Origin: Cytophagaceae bacterium
GTDB taxonomy: Bacteria > Bacteroidota > Bacteroidia > Cytophagales > Spirosomataceae
Assembly: GCA_027488335.1 (NCBI GenBank)
Contig: JAIYBU010000039.1
Span: 1-64,000 of the forward strand
Direction: 5' to 3'
Length of the DNA: 64,000 nucleotides
The translations under genes and the position numbers were made by a program. How positions within the stretch are numbered: the stretch's first letter is position 1; each line of letters begins with the position of its first letter. The notes under the pieces were generated by a model. The model did not search any database, was not told where the DNA came from, and saw only the letters and a list, made by a program, of their open reading frames with translations. Shown in pieces: positions 1 through 8,759 of this stretch.

Positions 1-635
1 AGTCTAACCGTATCATTACCTTCTTTGGGTCTGCCTGATTGATAGCCCGTTTGAATAATGTAAAAAGGCAGTTTTTGGCCATAATGTGTTCTAAACCGTT
101 TTATTAAGCTAATTAGCGAGGTTTTGTATTCTTTCCCTGTTAACTTTCCATCATTAATGGCATTTGCATCTCTTTCGCCCTGCATCCAAATAATACCACT
201 TAGTTGGCTGGCAGTTTTTAAAATGGCTTTATCTGTTTTTTCAATTGCTTGATTAAATAAATCGCCCTCCTTATCCCAAGTGCCATACATTCCAAGTTCG
301 GCTTTTTTACTGCATGAGCTACCACCTCTGGCAGCTGTTAGTAAAATGACCTTTTGTTGGGTTAAATTAGTAAACGAATGTGCAAATGCAGGTAAAATTG
401 TGCCTGTATTTGCAGGTTCGAGTAATTTCCACTTTTGCCCAACGGGGTCTTTGAGTGGCTTAACAACATCTTTCACCACATCGTACTCAAAGGCTAAATT
501 GCTGTCATAAAGATTACTTTTATTATAATCTCCCTGCCCATTTGCATTGCTTTGACCCGCCAATAAAAATAATTGCTGTGCTTGTATTTCAGTGCTTATC
601 AAGAAACTGAGAATTGTATATAATAAATACTTCAT
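1..635 (-). CDS. Sialate O-acetylesterase-like SGNH hydrolase, 3' end outside window
   Basis: The minus strand translates without interruption from an ATG at 635 to the window edge, giving about 211 residues. The protein opens with a signal peptide (MKYLLYTILSFLISTEIQAQ) followed at once by LFLLAGQSNANGQGDY, the GQSN block I of the SASA/SGNH esterase family that contains the nucleophile serine. Further on, GTILPAFAHSF, LTAARGGSS and IIWMQGERDA match the later conserved blocks, the last being the WxQGE(xD) signature. Family members remove acetyl esters from sugars in the periplasm or outside the cell. It lies 12 nt downstream of the GH16 gene on the same strand, so it probably belongs to the same glycan-use transcript. 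The catalytic His-Asp region near the C-terminus is not in the window. Confidence 0.85.
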   Translation of the reverse strand, partial: MKYLLYTILSFLISTEIQAQQLFLLAGQSNANGQGDYNKSNLYDSNLAFEYDVVKDVVKPLKDPVGQKWKLLEPANTGTILPAFAHSFTNLTQQKVILLTAARGGSSCSKKAELGMYGTWDKEGDLFNQAIEKTDKAILKTASQLSGIIWMQGERDANAINDGKLTGKEYKTSLISLIKRFRTHYGQKLPFYIIQTGYQSGRPKEGNDTVR

Positions 636-647
636 GTTAGACTAAGG

Positions 648-2441
648 TCATTTAACTTCATTGAAAATCTTTAAATGTTGAATTGACCCTCTAAAATTTT
701 TCATTTTAGTGTTTTCCTTATCGGTTTTCCCAACCTCCATTACTACCTCGCCAACCGCTTCAAAATCTTGCCCAACAGTGCCAACACGACCTGCGGCGGT
801 TGCATCTTTGGTATTTTGTTTAATACCACTTACGGTTTTTAGTAATTGTTCATTTTTAAAAATAGACGCTGTGCCGTTTTGAAAAACGCATTTGAAAGAA
901 GCAACTTTCCCTACTTCGTAGGCGTTTGTTGCTATAATATCTCGGTGGTTTTCGATACTACCGATGCGGAAGAGAAGACTACCATCAGCTTGTAATTGAA
1001 TGGACCAGCCCGATTCACCTTTTTTGGGAATCCTTGCTATGGGTGTCATATTGGCTTGTGCATCGGCTTTTAGGTCAAACGCAACGGTAATACTATCGCC
1101 AAAACCGACCATTCTATCAAAAAAATAAAACTTTTGATTGCCCGTGAAAACAATGGGTTCTTTGACGGCGAGTTGCCAAATAGGGTCGTTTTTTTTGAAA
1201 AAGGGTTCTGGTTTAAGCGGTTTTTGACCTTTTGGCAAAGGTTTCATAAAGTTAATTTCATCAATTTCGAGCCATTGATTGGCTTCACCTTCAACCGCAA
1301 TACGAATAGTAATTTTATTATTAGTAACTTTTATTTTAGGCAAAATAACCTTCACCCAATTTTGAGCTTTAGGGATTTTTACAGACAATTCCGAACCGCC
1401 AAAATCCGAAGCTATCAATTTAGCCTCTTTCTGCCCACCCGTCGAACGCACCATTGCCGATAACTCATACTCTCCATTCATAATAAACGTAAGGCTTTGA
1501 GAAAGAGAGGCCGTATGTGACTTTCCATGTCCAATTTTCAACTTATGTTCATCACGAAACGCTTCACCTGCCATGATTTTCATGGCTCCTTCCGTTCCCT
1601 TGGGAGTCCAACAAACAGGTTGTGAAAAATCTATTTTATTGAAATTGTATTCAAAATTCCCGTTTGGTAAAATCGTATAGCCTGGATAATCTTTGCCATA
1701 ATACTTGAAATATTTAAATACTGATTCACCTGGCAGTTGAGTAGAGTCAACTTTTCCTACGCCATTCAAAGCTGTTAGCCAAACTGCTTGGTGAGCGTTT
1801 AATGCAGCGTATTCGGCTTTAGCAACTATTTCGCCATTGTCATAAAAAATAACACCTTCGGGTGTAAATTCATACGCATCTAAAAACCAACCATCTTTAT
1901 TAAACGTAAAAGGTATTTGAGCCCGATGGGGCCAAGGCGTATATTTTAGGGTTTTATTAGGAGCTAAATCCACATACAAATTATTGGTAGCAACCCACGT
2001 TTTAGCGTCAATTTCGTAAGAATCTATTTCAAAAATATTATTGTTTGGCGTGGAACTGCCCCGTTGCCAAAACGATGTATGGACCCCATGTCCTTCCATA
2101 AAAGGTTTGGATAAACACTCATAGTAACCGTATCCAAAATTAAACTTACTTATAGCCCCGCCGCCTGTGTTTTCCCACTTGCCATCAATCAATTCATGTT
2201 TCAATACAATATGCAAGGCACTATCTTTTATATAAACGTTTTCTTTGAGATTTAGACCATTCATATATCCCATACCAGTACGTCTGCCTGTTCGATACTC
2301 CCACATATCTTCGTTGAGTTTATTGCCCACGAAGTTTTCTTCAAATAGTAATGTATACCCTTTTGGAGCTTGGGCAAAAATGTTTTGCAAGGTTATGATA
2401 ACACCAAAACAGAGGTAAAAGCCGCTTTTAAATAAGTTCAT
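648..2441 (-). CDS. Secreted GH16-type glycoside hydrolase with C-terminal accessory domains
   Basis: This 597-residue protein has a signal peptide ending near residue 24 (NIFAQ). The N-terminal ~250 residues form a GH16 beta-jellyroll: the catalytic block FEIDSYEID at 137-145 gives the ExDxxE arrangement (E138, D140, E143, nucleophile, helper and acid/base in the family). Family members cut beta-1,3/1,4-glucans, galactans or related polymers. After about residue 265 comes a region like a carbohydrate-binding sandwich, and the last ~170 residues (GRVGTVGQDF..., FRGSIQHLKIFNE at the end) look like a LamG/concanavalin-type sandwich. It is downstream of a SusCD pair but separated from it by a strong hairpin, so it may be expressed at lower level or from its own promoter. 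The exact polysaccharide cannot be deduced. A catalytically weak lectin-like role is less likely because all three acidic residues are present. Confidence 0.83.
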   Translation of the reverse strand: MNLFKSGFYLCFGVIITLQNIFAQAPKGYTLLFEENFVGNKLNEDMWEYRTGRRTGMGYMNGLNLKENVYIKDSALHIVLKHELIDGKWENTGGGAISKFNFGYGYYECLSKPFMEGHGVHTSFWQRGSSTPNNNIFEIDSYEIDAKTWVATNNLYVDLAPNKTLKYTPWPHRAQIPFTFNKDGWFLDAYEFTPEGVIFYDNGEIVAKAEYAALNAHQAVWLTALNGVGKVDSTQLPGESVFKYFKYYGKDYPGYTILPNGNFEYNFNKIDFSQPVCWTPKGTEGAMKIMAGEAFRDEHKLKIGHGKSHTASLSQSLTFIMNGEYELSAMVRSTGGQKEAKLIASDFGGSELSVKIPKAQNWVKVILPKIKVTNNKITIRIAVEGEANQWLEIDEINFMKPLPKGQKPLKPEPFFKKNDPIWQLAVKEPIVFTGNQKFYFFDRMVGFGDSITVAFDLKADAQANMTPIARIPKKGESGWSIQLQADGSLLFRIGSIENHRDIIATNAYEVGKVASFKCVFQNGTASIFKNEQLLKTVSGIKQNTKDATAAGRVGTVGQDFEAVGEVVMEVGKTDKENTKMKNFRGSIQHLKIFNEVK

Positions 2442-2533
2442 TTTATGAGCGTAATTGATACATTAGAAAAACTGGTGTACTCCGTAGAGAGCGTTCGTAA
2501 TTAATACATTGGGTTTTCCATCAGATAAAGAGT

Positions 2534-2571
2534 AAAAGTTATAGCATAGCTTACACTATGCTATAACTTTT
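2534..2571 (-). terminator. Hairpin between SusD and GH16 genes
   Basis: A perfect 16-bp inverted repeat (2534-2549 and 2556-2571) with a 6-nt loop starts 25 nt after the SusD stop codon. On the minus strand the stem is followed by four Ts. It probably ends or attenuates the SusCD transcript, or protects its 3' end while GH16 is read at lower level. Confidence 0.75.
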
Positions 2572-2596
2572 TTACTATGTAAACCCTAACCTTCTT

Positions 2597-4039
2597 TTAT
2601 TTCCAAGCAGGATTTTGTTCTAATTTAGAATTTGTTAAGATTTCGACGTTAGGTATTGGAAAAAAACGATGTTTGTCTTGAACAGGACGAGACAAGTAAT
2701 ACGAATTTAAAGCTGTGGCAACTGACTTGAATTTACCTGTACGGGTGAGGTCATACCACCTGTCAGCTTCATAACATAATTCCCAAGACCGCTCTTGTAA
2801 AACCGCTTCTATGAAAGCGTCTTTGTTCAATCCAGCAGGCAAATTGGGTAAACCTGCTCTTTTTCTGACAACATTAATAGCATCATACGCAGTTTGGGTT
2901 GCACCATTTGCTCTCGCTTCGGCTTCGGCAGCAATTAGATAGACATCTGCTAACCTTAAAATAGGGAAATTATTTTCTCCATTTGCACCATTTGAATTAG
3001 GGTCCATGAATTTTTTAACAATAATACGGTCACGCAAAGTAACGTCTGCTTGTCCAATCCTTTTTCCTTGGGCATTAGTATAAGCGGAATCTAAAAGTAA
3101 TTTACGACTATCGCCAGCTGCAAAAGAATTGAAAAAAGCATGATAACCAAAGGCAGAACCAAAAGCCGTCTTTGAAAATACAGGTGGCGAATTAGCAGGA
3201 GCATAGAAACCTAATAAATCGTAACCAATCAATCCTGGAAGGCTCGAAAATTCGGCAGCAAAGATGACTTCAATGCGTGAAGCATCCTCTTTCAACGGAT
3301 TATACAAATCTAAAACATTAGGTACTAAACTATAAGTATTAGATTTAATCAAGGTTTGGGCATTTTCGGCAGCTTTAGCGTTGTTGCCTGCATATAAATA
3401 TACTTTGGCTAACAATCCAATTGCAGCTCCCCATGCGGCACGCCCTTTGTCTTTTGGTGTTTTGGGCAAGTCTGCAACGGCTTTTTCTAAGTCTTTTATA
3501 ATAAAAGCATAAACTTCTGTCACTGGACTTTTGGCTAATTCAGTACTTGCAATATCTTTTGTACTGGTTTGTCGAAGCGGTACGTCACCAAAGGTCTTTG
3601 CCAAATGAAAATAATATAAGCCCCTTAAAAAAAAGGCTTCTGCCAAAATGTGCTTTTTACGGGTTTCATCCATCACAATAGTTGGTACATTTTCCAACAC
3701 TTGATTGGCTCTATTTATGCCATTAAAACAATGTTGCCAATATTGCCCAACTAAATCGTTGGTTGCATCATACGAAAAAACAGTTAATTGTTCACGCCCA
3801 ACAACGGCACGAGGAAAACATTGGTCGCCAGAATAATCGGGTAATTGAATACCTACTCTATTGTAAAGGTCTGTTACTGGCGTATAAGCAGCCGTCAAAG
3901 ATGCTTCTGCATCGGCGGCAGATGTGTAAAATTGACTTGGTGAAACAAAAGAATAAGGTGTTTCATCGAGTTTACAAGCGGTTACAATAAATGTTATAAC
4001 CACCATGATTGTAAGTAGTAAACGATATTTAGATGTCAT
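2597..4039 (-). CDS. SusD/RagB-type outer-membrane lipoprotein (locus 1)
   Basis: A 480-residue SusD-like nutrient-binding lipoprotein. The N-terminus is a lipoprotein signal peptide with the acylated cysteine at C22 (FIVTACKLDE). The TPR-rich SusD fold is recognisable from AEAFFLRGLYYFHLAKTFGDVPL, the RAAWGAAIGLLAKVYLYAG helices and the C-terminal WELCYEADRWYDLTRTG block that is nearly invariant in the family. It sits on the cell surface as the lid of the partner SusC channel and captures oligosaccharide. It lies 125 nt after the SusC gene on the same strand. Ligand specificity cannot be read from sequence, but the neighbouring GH16 and esterase genes suggest an acetylated or beta-linked glycan. 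Confidence 0.95.
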   Translation of the reverse strand: MTSKYRLLLTIMVVITFIVTACKLDETPYSFVSPSQFYTSAADAEASLTAAYTPVTDLYNRVGIQLPDYSGDQCFPRAVVGREQLTVFSYDATNDLVGQYWQHCFNGINRANQVLENVPTIVMDETRKKHILAEAFFLRGLYYFHLAKTFGDVPLRQTSTKDIASTELAKSPVTEVYAFIIKDLEKAVADLPKTPKDKGRAAWGAAIGLLAKVYLYAGNNAKAAENAQTLIKSNTYSLVPNVLDLYNPLKEDASRIEVIFAAEFSSLPGLIGYDLLGFYAPANSPPVFSKTAFGSAFGYHAFFNSFAAGDSRKLLLDSAYTNAQGKRIGQADVTLRDRIIVKKFMDPNSNGANGENNFPILRLADVYLIAAEAEARANGATQTAYDAINVVRKRAGLPNLPAGLNKDAFIEAVLQERSWELCYEADRWYDLTRTGKFKSVATALNSYYLSRPVQDKHRFFPIPNVEILTNSKLEQNPAWK

Positions 4040-4164
4040 ATTAGAAATGATTGATGATTAGAAGTATGAGTTTATATTTACTATTTGGAAAAATAAAAAC
4101 TCAAACCCATTCAATTTTTTTAACTACCAACTGTATTTTGAGATAATGCGATAAATTGCCTCTA

Positions 4165-7100
4165 TTAAAAGTTCAATTGAACCCCTGCAATAAATGAACG
4201 TGCGACAGGATAACCAATATTATCAACCCCCAGATTCAAGTTATTTTGACCAACCGTATTTACTTCAGGGTCATAACCAGAATAATTGGTAATGGTGATA
4301 AAATTATTGACACTTACGTACATTCTTGAGTTTGCTAAAATTCCATTTTTGCCGATAGCAGGAAGTGTGTAACCCAATGTTAAGTTTTTAAATCTGATAA
4401 AAGACCCATCTTCTATATGAATATCAGATTGATTGATGCGTTGGCCAATCGAAGCCTTTGGATACATAGTAGAAGGGTTGGTGGGTGTCCAGCGGTTTAG
4501 CATGGTAGCATATTGGTTACCACCTGCTCCACCTTCTGCTCTCAGTCTGGCAGCATTGAAAATATCATTGCCTTGCACGCCTTGAATAAATAAACTCAAG
4601 TCAAAGTTTTTAAACTTAATATTATTGCTTAAGCCAAAAATAAAATCAGGATTTGGATTGCCAATAATATCTTGGTCTGCGGCAGAAATTACCCCATCTC
4701 CATTAAGGTCTCGGTAGCGTATGTTACCAGCAACTTTACCTGTTGGAATATTATCACCCGTTTGATAAATACCATCGAAAAAATATCCATAAAATGAGCC
4801 AATGGGTTCCCCAATTCGTAAAATACTGGTATTGGCAAATGCGGCCACTGTACCTGTGCCATCTGATGGCAAAATTTGTGTTCTCACACCATCAATTAAG
4901 GTGAGTTTGTTTCTATTGGCAGAAAAATTACCACCAATATCCCATTTTACTGCACTATTTAGTATAGTGGCGTTGAGACTCACCTCTATACCTTTATTTT
5001 CAACTGAGCCAAAATTACCAAATACAGAAGCAAAGCCTGATGAAAGTGGAATTGTTCTCGATAATAGCAAGTCGTTTGTATTCTTTTTATAGACATCGGC
5101 CGTAATTTTAATACGGTTATTCATCAAACCAATGTCAATACCGATGTCGGCTTGCCCACTTTTTTCCCACTTCAAATCAGGATTGGAAATATTGGCGGCT
5201 GCAATACCAATAGTACGCTGATTATTGAAATTATAGTTTCCTACCGAGTTTAAACGTGCCAAAGAGTTATAGAGCGGAATATCGGCGTTACCAGTAATTC
5301 CATAACTGACACGTAATTTTAAGTCAGAAATAAGGTTCTGCTTTTTCATAAATCCTTCTTCCGATATTCTCCAAGCGGCAGCAACAGAAGGGAAAAATCC
5401 ATATTTATTATTCGTTCCAAATCGGCTCGAACCATCTACACGTCCAGTCAAGGTAAGTAAATATTTACTATTGAAATTGTAGTTTACTCTACCCGTGTAA
5501 GAGTCGAGTCGCCAACTTTGTTTGTTACTCGACACCGTTACGACGGCAGCTTGGCTTAAATTATTATTCAAAACCAAATCGTTTGGAAACTGCGAGCCAG
5601 TAATAGCATCTGACTGTTGAACTTGGCTTTGAGTCGAAAATACACCGGTAAATACTAAGTCATGCTCACCCATCTTTTTTTGGTAATTGAGCAAACTTTC
5701 ATGCAAATATGTATTAGCATAAACACTACCCTTTCCACCAATACCATTGACAATGAAAGCCGAACGTAAGTATTTATCGGCATAGGCATTTCTTGAATCG
5801 TTTATTAAGTCGCCGCCAAAAGAAGCCTTATAAGTTAGCCCTTTTGCGATTGTCCAATCAGCAAAAATATTACCCAAGAAACGACGTGTTGTGTTACGAC
5901 TTGTGATGGAATAAGCTAATGAAAGTGGATTGATAACATCTACAAATCGCCCATCATAAATTGCTGTTCTTCCATCGGCTCCAAAAGCTGGTAGATAAGG
6001 GGAAACCTGCAAAGCGGTAACAACAATACCTGCACCTCCGTCGTTGGCCGATGAAGTGGCAGCACCATTATTGATAGCATAATTATAGGTAATATTGGTA
6101 CCAATTTTGAAGTTATTATTTATTACATTATCAAGGTTAATTCTGACGGCACTTCTATTAAAATTTGAGGTAATGATGATACCGTCTTGATTGAAGTGGC
6201 TCAACGAAATGTTGTATTGTGTTTTTTCATTTCCACCAGAAACCGATAACTGATGGTTTTGAATTGCCGCAGGACGGAACACCAAACTTTGCCAATCAGT
6301 TCCTGTACCCAACGATTTAGGGTCAGCATTAATGTTCGTTCCCAATAATTCATTTTCATACAAGGCATATTGTTCGGCATTCATCAATTCCATTACCTTA
6401 TTGATTTTTTGGCTGCCATAATAGCCTTCATACGTAACTTTTGTTTTTCCTGCCTTACCACGCTTAGTAGTAATCAACACAACGCCATTCGCTCCACGTG
6501 TTCCATAAATAGCGGTGGCAGAAGCATCTTTCAATACTTCGATTGACTCAATATCGTTCGGATTAAGCGTGGATAAAACTGATAAACGATTCCCGTTTTC
6601 AGTACCAATGCCGCTACCACCACCCGCAGTTGGGTTATCACTACCTGCTATCGGAAATCCATCAATAACATATAAAGGTTCACTACTTCCACTTATTGAA
6701 TTGTTTCCCCTAACCCTAACACTGATACTACCGCCAGGTGCACCCGAATTTTGTGTTACTTGCACACCTGATGCACGTGCCTGTAAACCCTGAACAAAAT
6801 TGGCGATAGGCGTTTGTTTGATTTCTGCAGCTTTAATAGACGAAACAGAGCCTGTCAAATCTGATTTTTTTGACTCACCATAGCCTATAACTACTACCTC
6901 GTCTAAATCATTATTGCTCTCTGCTAAAACTACATTAATAACAGTCTGATTACCTACTCGAATCTCCTTGTTACTATATCCAATCATACTAAAAACCAAC
7001 ACTGACTCTTGGTTATCGACCGTAATCGAAAAGTCGCCTTTGCCGTCAGTGGAAGTACCTTTATTTGTGCCTTTTAAAATAATATTTACACCTGGAAGAC

Positions 7101-7269
7101 CATTTTGGTCTGTGCCCGAGGTCACCTTGCCTTTTACTTGAAAAGCTACCTGAAAAGCATAGCTTTTTTGATTAAAAAGTATTGGAAAGATTAGTAAGTA
7201 GCACAAGAGAGCCACTTTTGTTTTGATTAGAGTTTTTGTTAGTAGTAATTTCATGTAAAATTTATTCAT
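4165..7269 (-). CDS. SusC/RagA-type TonB-dependent outer-membrane transporter (locus 1)
   Basis: A 1034-residue SusC-family receptor. After a signal sequence (cleavage near residue 39) comes a CarboxypepD_reg-like beta domain (VKGKVTSGTDQNGLPGVNI, about 44-125), the TonB-box-like segment DEVVVIGYGE, the plug domain (IRVRGNNSISGSSEPLYVIDG-type sequence near 180-205; IESIEVLKDASATAIYGTRG near 240-260) and a 22-strand-type barrel ending in a terminal Phe (VQLNF). It lacks the STN signalling domain seen in the second SusC of this window, which agrees with control by the neighbouring LacI-type protein rather than by an anti-sigma factor. It imports the oligosaccharide captured by the adjacent SusD using TonB energy. 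A second Met at residue 6 could be the true start. Confidence 0.95.
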   Translation of the reverse strand: MNKFYMKLLLTKTLIKTKVALLCYLLIFPILFNQKSYAFQVAFQVKGKVTSGTDQNGLPGVNIILKGTNKGTSTDGKGDFSITVDNQESVLVFSMIGYSNKEIRVGNQTVINVVLAESNNDLDEVVVIGYGESKKSDLTGSVSSIKAAEIKQTPIANFVQGLQARASGVQVTQNSGAPGGSISVRVRGNNSISGSSEPLYVIDGFPIAGSDNPTAGGGSGIGTENGNRLSVLSTLNPNDIESIEVLKDASATAIYGTRGANGVVLITTKRGKAGKTKVTYEGYYGSQKINKVMELMNAEQYALYENELLGTNINADPKSLGTGTDWQSLVFRPAAIQNHQLSVSGGNEKTQYNISLSHFNQDGIIITSNFNRSAVRINLDNVINNNFKIGTNITYNYAINNGAATSSANDGGAGIVVTALQVSPYLPAFGADGRTAIYDGRFVDVINPLSLAYSITSRNTTRRFLGNIFADWTIAKGLTYKASFGGDLINDSRNAYADKYLRSAFIVNGIGGKGSVYANTYLHESLLNYQKKMGEHDLVFTGVFSTQSQVQQSDAITGSQFPNDLVLNNNLSQAAVVTVSSNKQSWRLDSYTGRVNYNFNSKYLLTLTGRVDGSSRFGTNNKYGFFPSVAAAWRISEEGFMKKQNLISDLKLRVSYGITGNADIPLYNSLARLNSVGNYNFNNQRTIGIAAANISNPDLKWEKSGQADIGIDIGLMNNRIKITADVYKKNTNDLLLSRTIPLSSGFASVFGNFGSVENKGIEVSLNATILNSAVKWDIGGNFSANRNKLTLIDGVRTQILPSDGTGTVAAFANTSILRIGEPIGSFYGYFFDGIYQTGDNIPTGKVAGNIRYRDLNGDGVISAADQDIIGNPNPDFIFGLSNNIKFKNFDLSLFIQGVQGNDIFNAARLRAEGGAGGNQYATMLNRWTPTNPSTMYPKASIGQRINQSDIHIEDGSFIRFKNLTLGYTLPAIGKNGILANSRMYVSVNNFITITNYSGYDPEVNTVGQNNLNLGVDNIGYPVARSFIAGVQLNF

Positions 7270-7400
7270 ATTTAAAGACTATTAAAATAATACAATTTCA
7301 TCGCTGTAATTATTATAAAATTACTACTGATTAATTGCGACCTTTCTTTAAAATTAGTCACTACAAACGATAATCAAACACATGCGAAAGTGGTTTTATA

Positions 7401-7416
7401 GTCGATTTTTATCGAC
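7401..7416. promoter_or_regulatory. Small palindrome in the LacI/SusC divergent region
   Basis: GTCGAT-TTTT-ATCGAC is a perfect 6-bp inverted repeat with a 4-nt spacer just beside the LacI-like operator. It could be a second protein-binding site or part of the SusC leader. There is no direct evidence for function. Confidence 0.35.
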
Positions 7417-7421
7417 TTCTA

Positions 7422-7450
7422 TCACAAACGTTTGTGAAAACGTTTGTGAT
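7422..7450. promoter_or_regulatory. LacI-family operator: one perfect palindrome plus an overlapping half-site
   Basis: TCACAAACGTTTGTGA (7422-7437) is a perfect 16-bp palindrome with the central CG typical of LacI-family operators. AACGTTTGTGAT follows (7439-7450), repeating the right half-site with its CG step 12 bp further on, close to one helical turn. It lies between the divergent SusC (7269) and LacI-type (7584) genes. The likely ligand is the LacI-type protein encoded next door, which would control both directions. Confidence 0.72.
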
Positions 7451-7486
7451 AGAAAAAGAATATTAAATTTATTATTGATTTTGTAC

Positions 7487-7494
7487 TATTTTTG
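7487..7494 (+). promoter_or_regulatory. Bacteroidetes -7 box for the LacI-type gene
   Basis: TATTTTTG matches the TAnnTTTG -7 consensus 89 nt before the ATG. No convincing -33 TTTG is found at the expected spacing, so the promoter may be weak. The palindromic operator lies just upstream. Confidence 0.45.
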
Positions 7495-7583
7495 ACAAAA
7501 AAATTGATAAATTAGTTTTCTTCCTTTTCAAGCAATGATTTTTACTCAAAAATCATAAAACTTAAAATAATTATATTTTTATT

Positions 7584-8744
7584 ATGGTAAAATGTAGTAA
7601 ATGTGGTAAAGTAGAATCAATTCTTAAAGCAGGTTTCTTGCGTGGAAATCAACGTTTTTATTGTAAAGACTGTGAGATACATTTCACAGAAAAACGAGTC
7701 GATGAATTACAGAATAAAATCAAAAAGAAAAATCATCAAACTACTATTATTGATATTGCTCAGGCATTAGGTTTGTCAAATTCTACGGTTTCTCGTGCTT
7801 TACACAACCACCCTGAAGTAAATCCAAATACACGCAAGGCCGTGGTAGATATGGCAGCAGAATTAGATTATCAACCTAATCTTTTGGCGTATAATTTGGT
7901 GAAAAGTCAAAGTAAAGTTATTGGAACATTAGTACCTGAATTTTATCATACTTTTTTTCCTTCTGTGATTATTGGTATCCAAGGAGTACTATCAAAAGCA
8001 GGATACAATCAGATAATTATGCAGTCAGATGAAAGCTATGCGAATGAAGTAACCAATACAAAAATACTTTTGGCAAGTAGGATTGATGGGTTATTGGTTT
8101 CTTTGACTAAGGAAACCAATAACTTTGAGCATTTTAAAGTATTTGAAAAAAAACAGATTCCAATGGTTTTTTTCAATCGAGTTTGTGATGAAATTAATGC
8201 TCCAAAAATAATCGTTGATGATTATTCGGGAGCTTTTCAAGCAGTAGAGCATTTAATTTCAAACGGTAATAAAAGAATAGCTCACTTAGCAGGCCCACCA
8301 AATCTTCTATTAAGCCAACAGCGATTAAAAGGATACAAAGATGCGTTAAAAAAACACCATCTACCTATCGAAAGCGATTTGATAATTCATTCAGATTTGA
8401 CAGAATCAAAAGCCCGAATTTATGGTAATCATTTATTAGAACTACCTAATCCTCCTGATGCTATTTTTGCAGTAAACGACCCTTCGGCCATTGAAATTAT
8501 TTTATTGGCACGTTCAAAAGGAATTAAAATCCCCGAACAATTAGCCATCGTTGGTTTTAGCGATGACCCGATTGCTGCATTTATCGAACCTGGGCTAACA
8601 ACTATTGCTCAACCAACCCAAGAAATAGGTAAAGTTGCTGCTCAAACACTACTAAATTCTATCAATTCAGAATCGACATATGTTGATTCAATCATTAAAA
8701 CCTTAGATGTAAAATTAGTGGTAAGAGGTTCATCTGGAGGCTAA
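7584..8744 (+). CDS. LacI-family transcription regulator with N-terminal zinc ribbon
   Basis: A 386-residue regulator with an unusual layout. Residues 1-35 form a zinc ribbon with two CxxC pairs (C4/C7 and C27/C30) and the sequence RGNQRFYCKDC, which resembles the N-terminal ribbon of IS1-type InsA proteins. Residues about 53-108 are a LacI helix-turn-helix and hinge (TIIDIAQALGLSNSTVSRAL, then PNTRKAVVDMAAELDYQPN). The rest is a periplasmic-binding-protein-like sensor domain (IGTLVPEF to the end; KRIAHLAGP and AIVGFSDDP are typical). It is divergent from SusC of locus 1 and convergent, with only 15 nt spacing, with the 3' end of locus 2. A LacI-like operator lies in its upstream region. It probably controls locus 1 and itself in response to a sugar. 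The ribbon may add DNA or partner contacts. Confidence 0.9.
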   Translation: MVKCSKCGKVESILKAGFLRGNQRFYCKDCEIHFTEKRVDELQNKIKKKNHQTTIIDIAQALGLSNSTVSRALHNHPEVNPNTRKAVVDMAAELDYQPNLLAYNLVKSQSKVIGTLVPEFYHTFFPSVIIGIQGVLSKAGYNQIIMQSDESYANEVTNTKILLASRIDGLLVSLTKETNNFEHFKVFEKKQIPMVFFNRVCDEINAPKIIVDDYSGAFQAVEHLISNGNKRIAHLAGPPNLLLSQQRLKGYKDALKKHHLPIESDLIIHSDLTESKARIYGNHLLELPNPPDAIFAVNDPSAIEIILLARSKGIKIPEQLAIVGFSDDPIAAFIEPGLTTIAQPTQEIGKVAAQTLLNSINSESTYVDSIIKTLDVKLVVRGSSGG

Positions 8745-8759
8745 ATAGTTCAAAATGTG

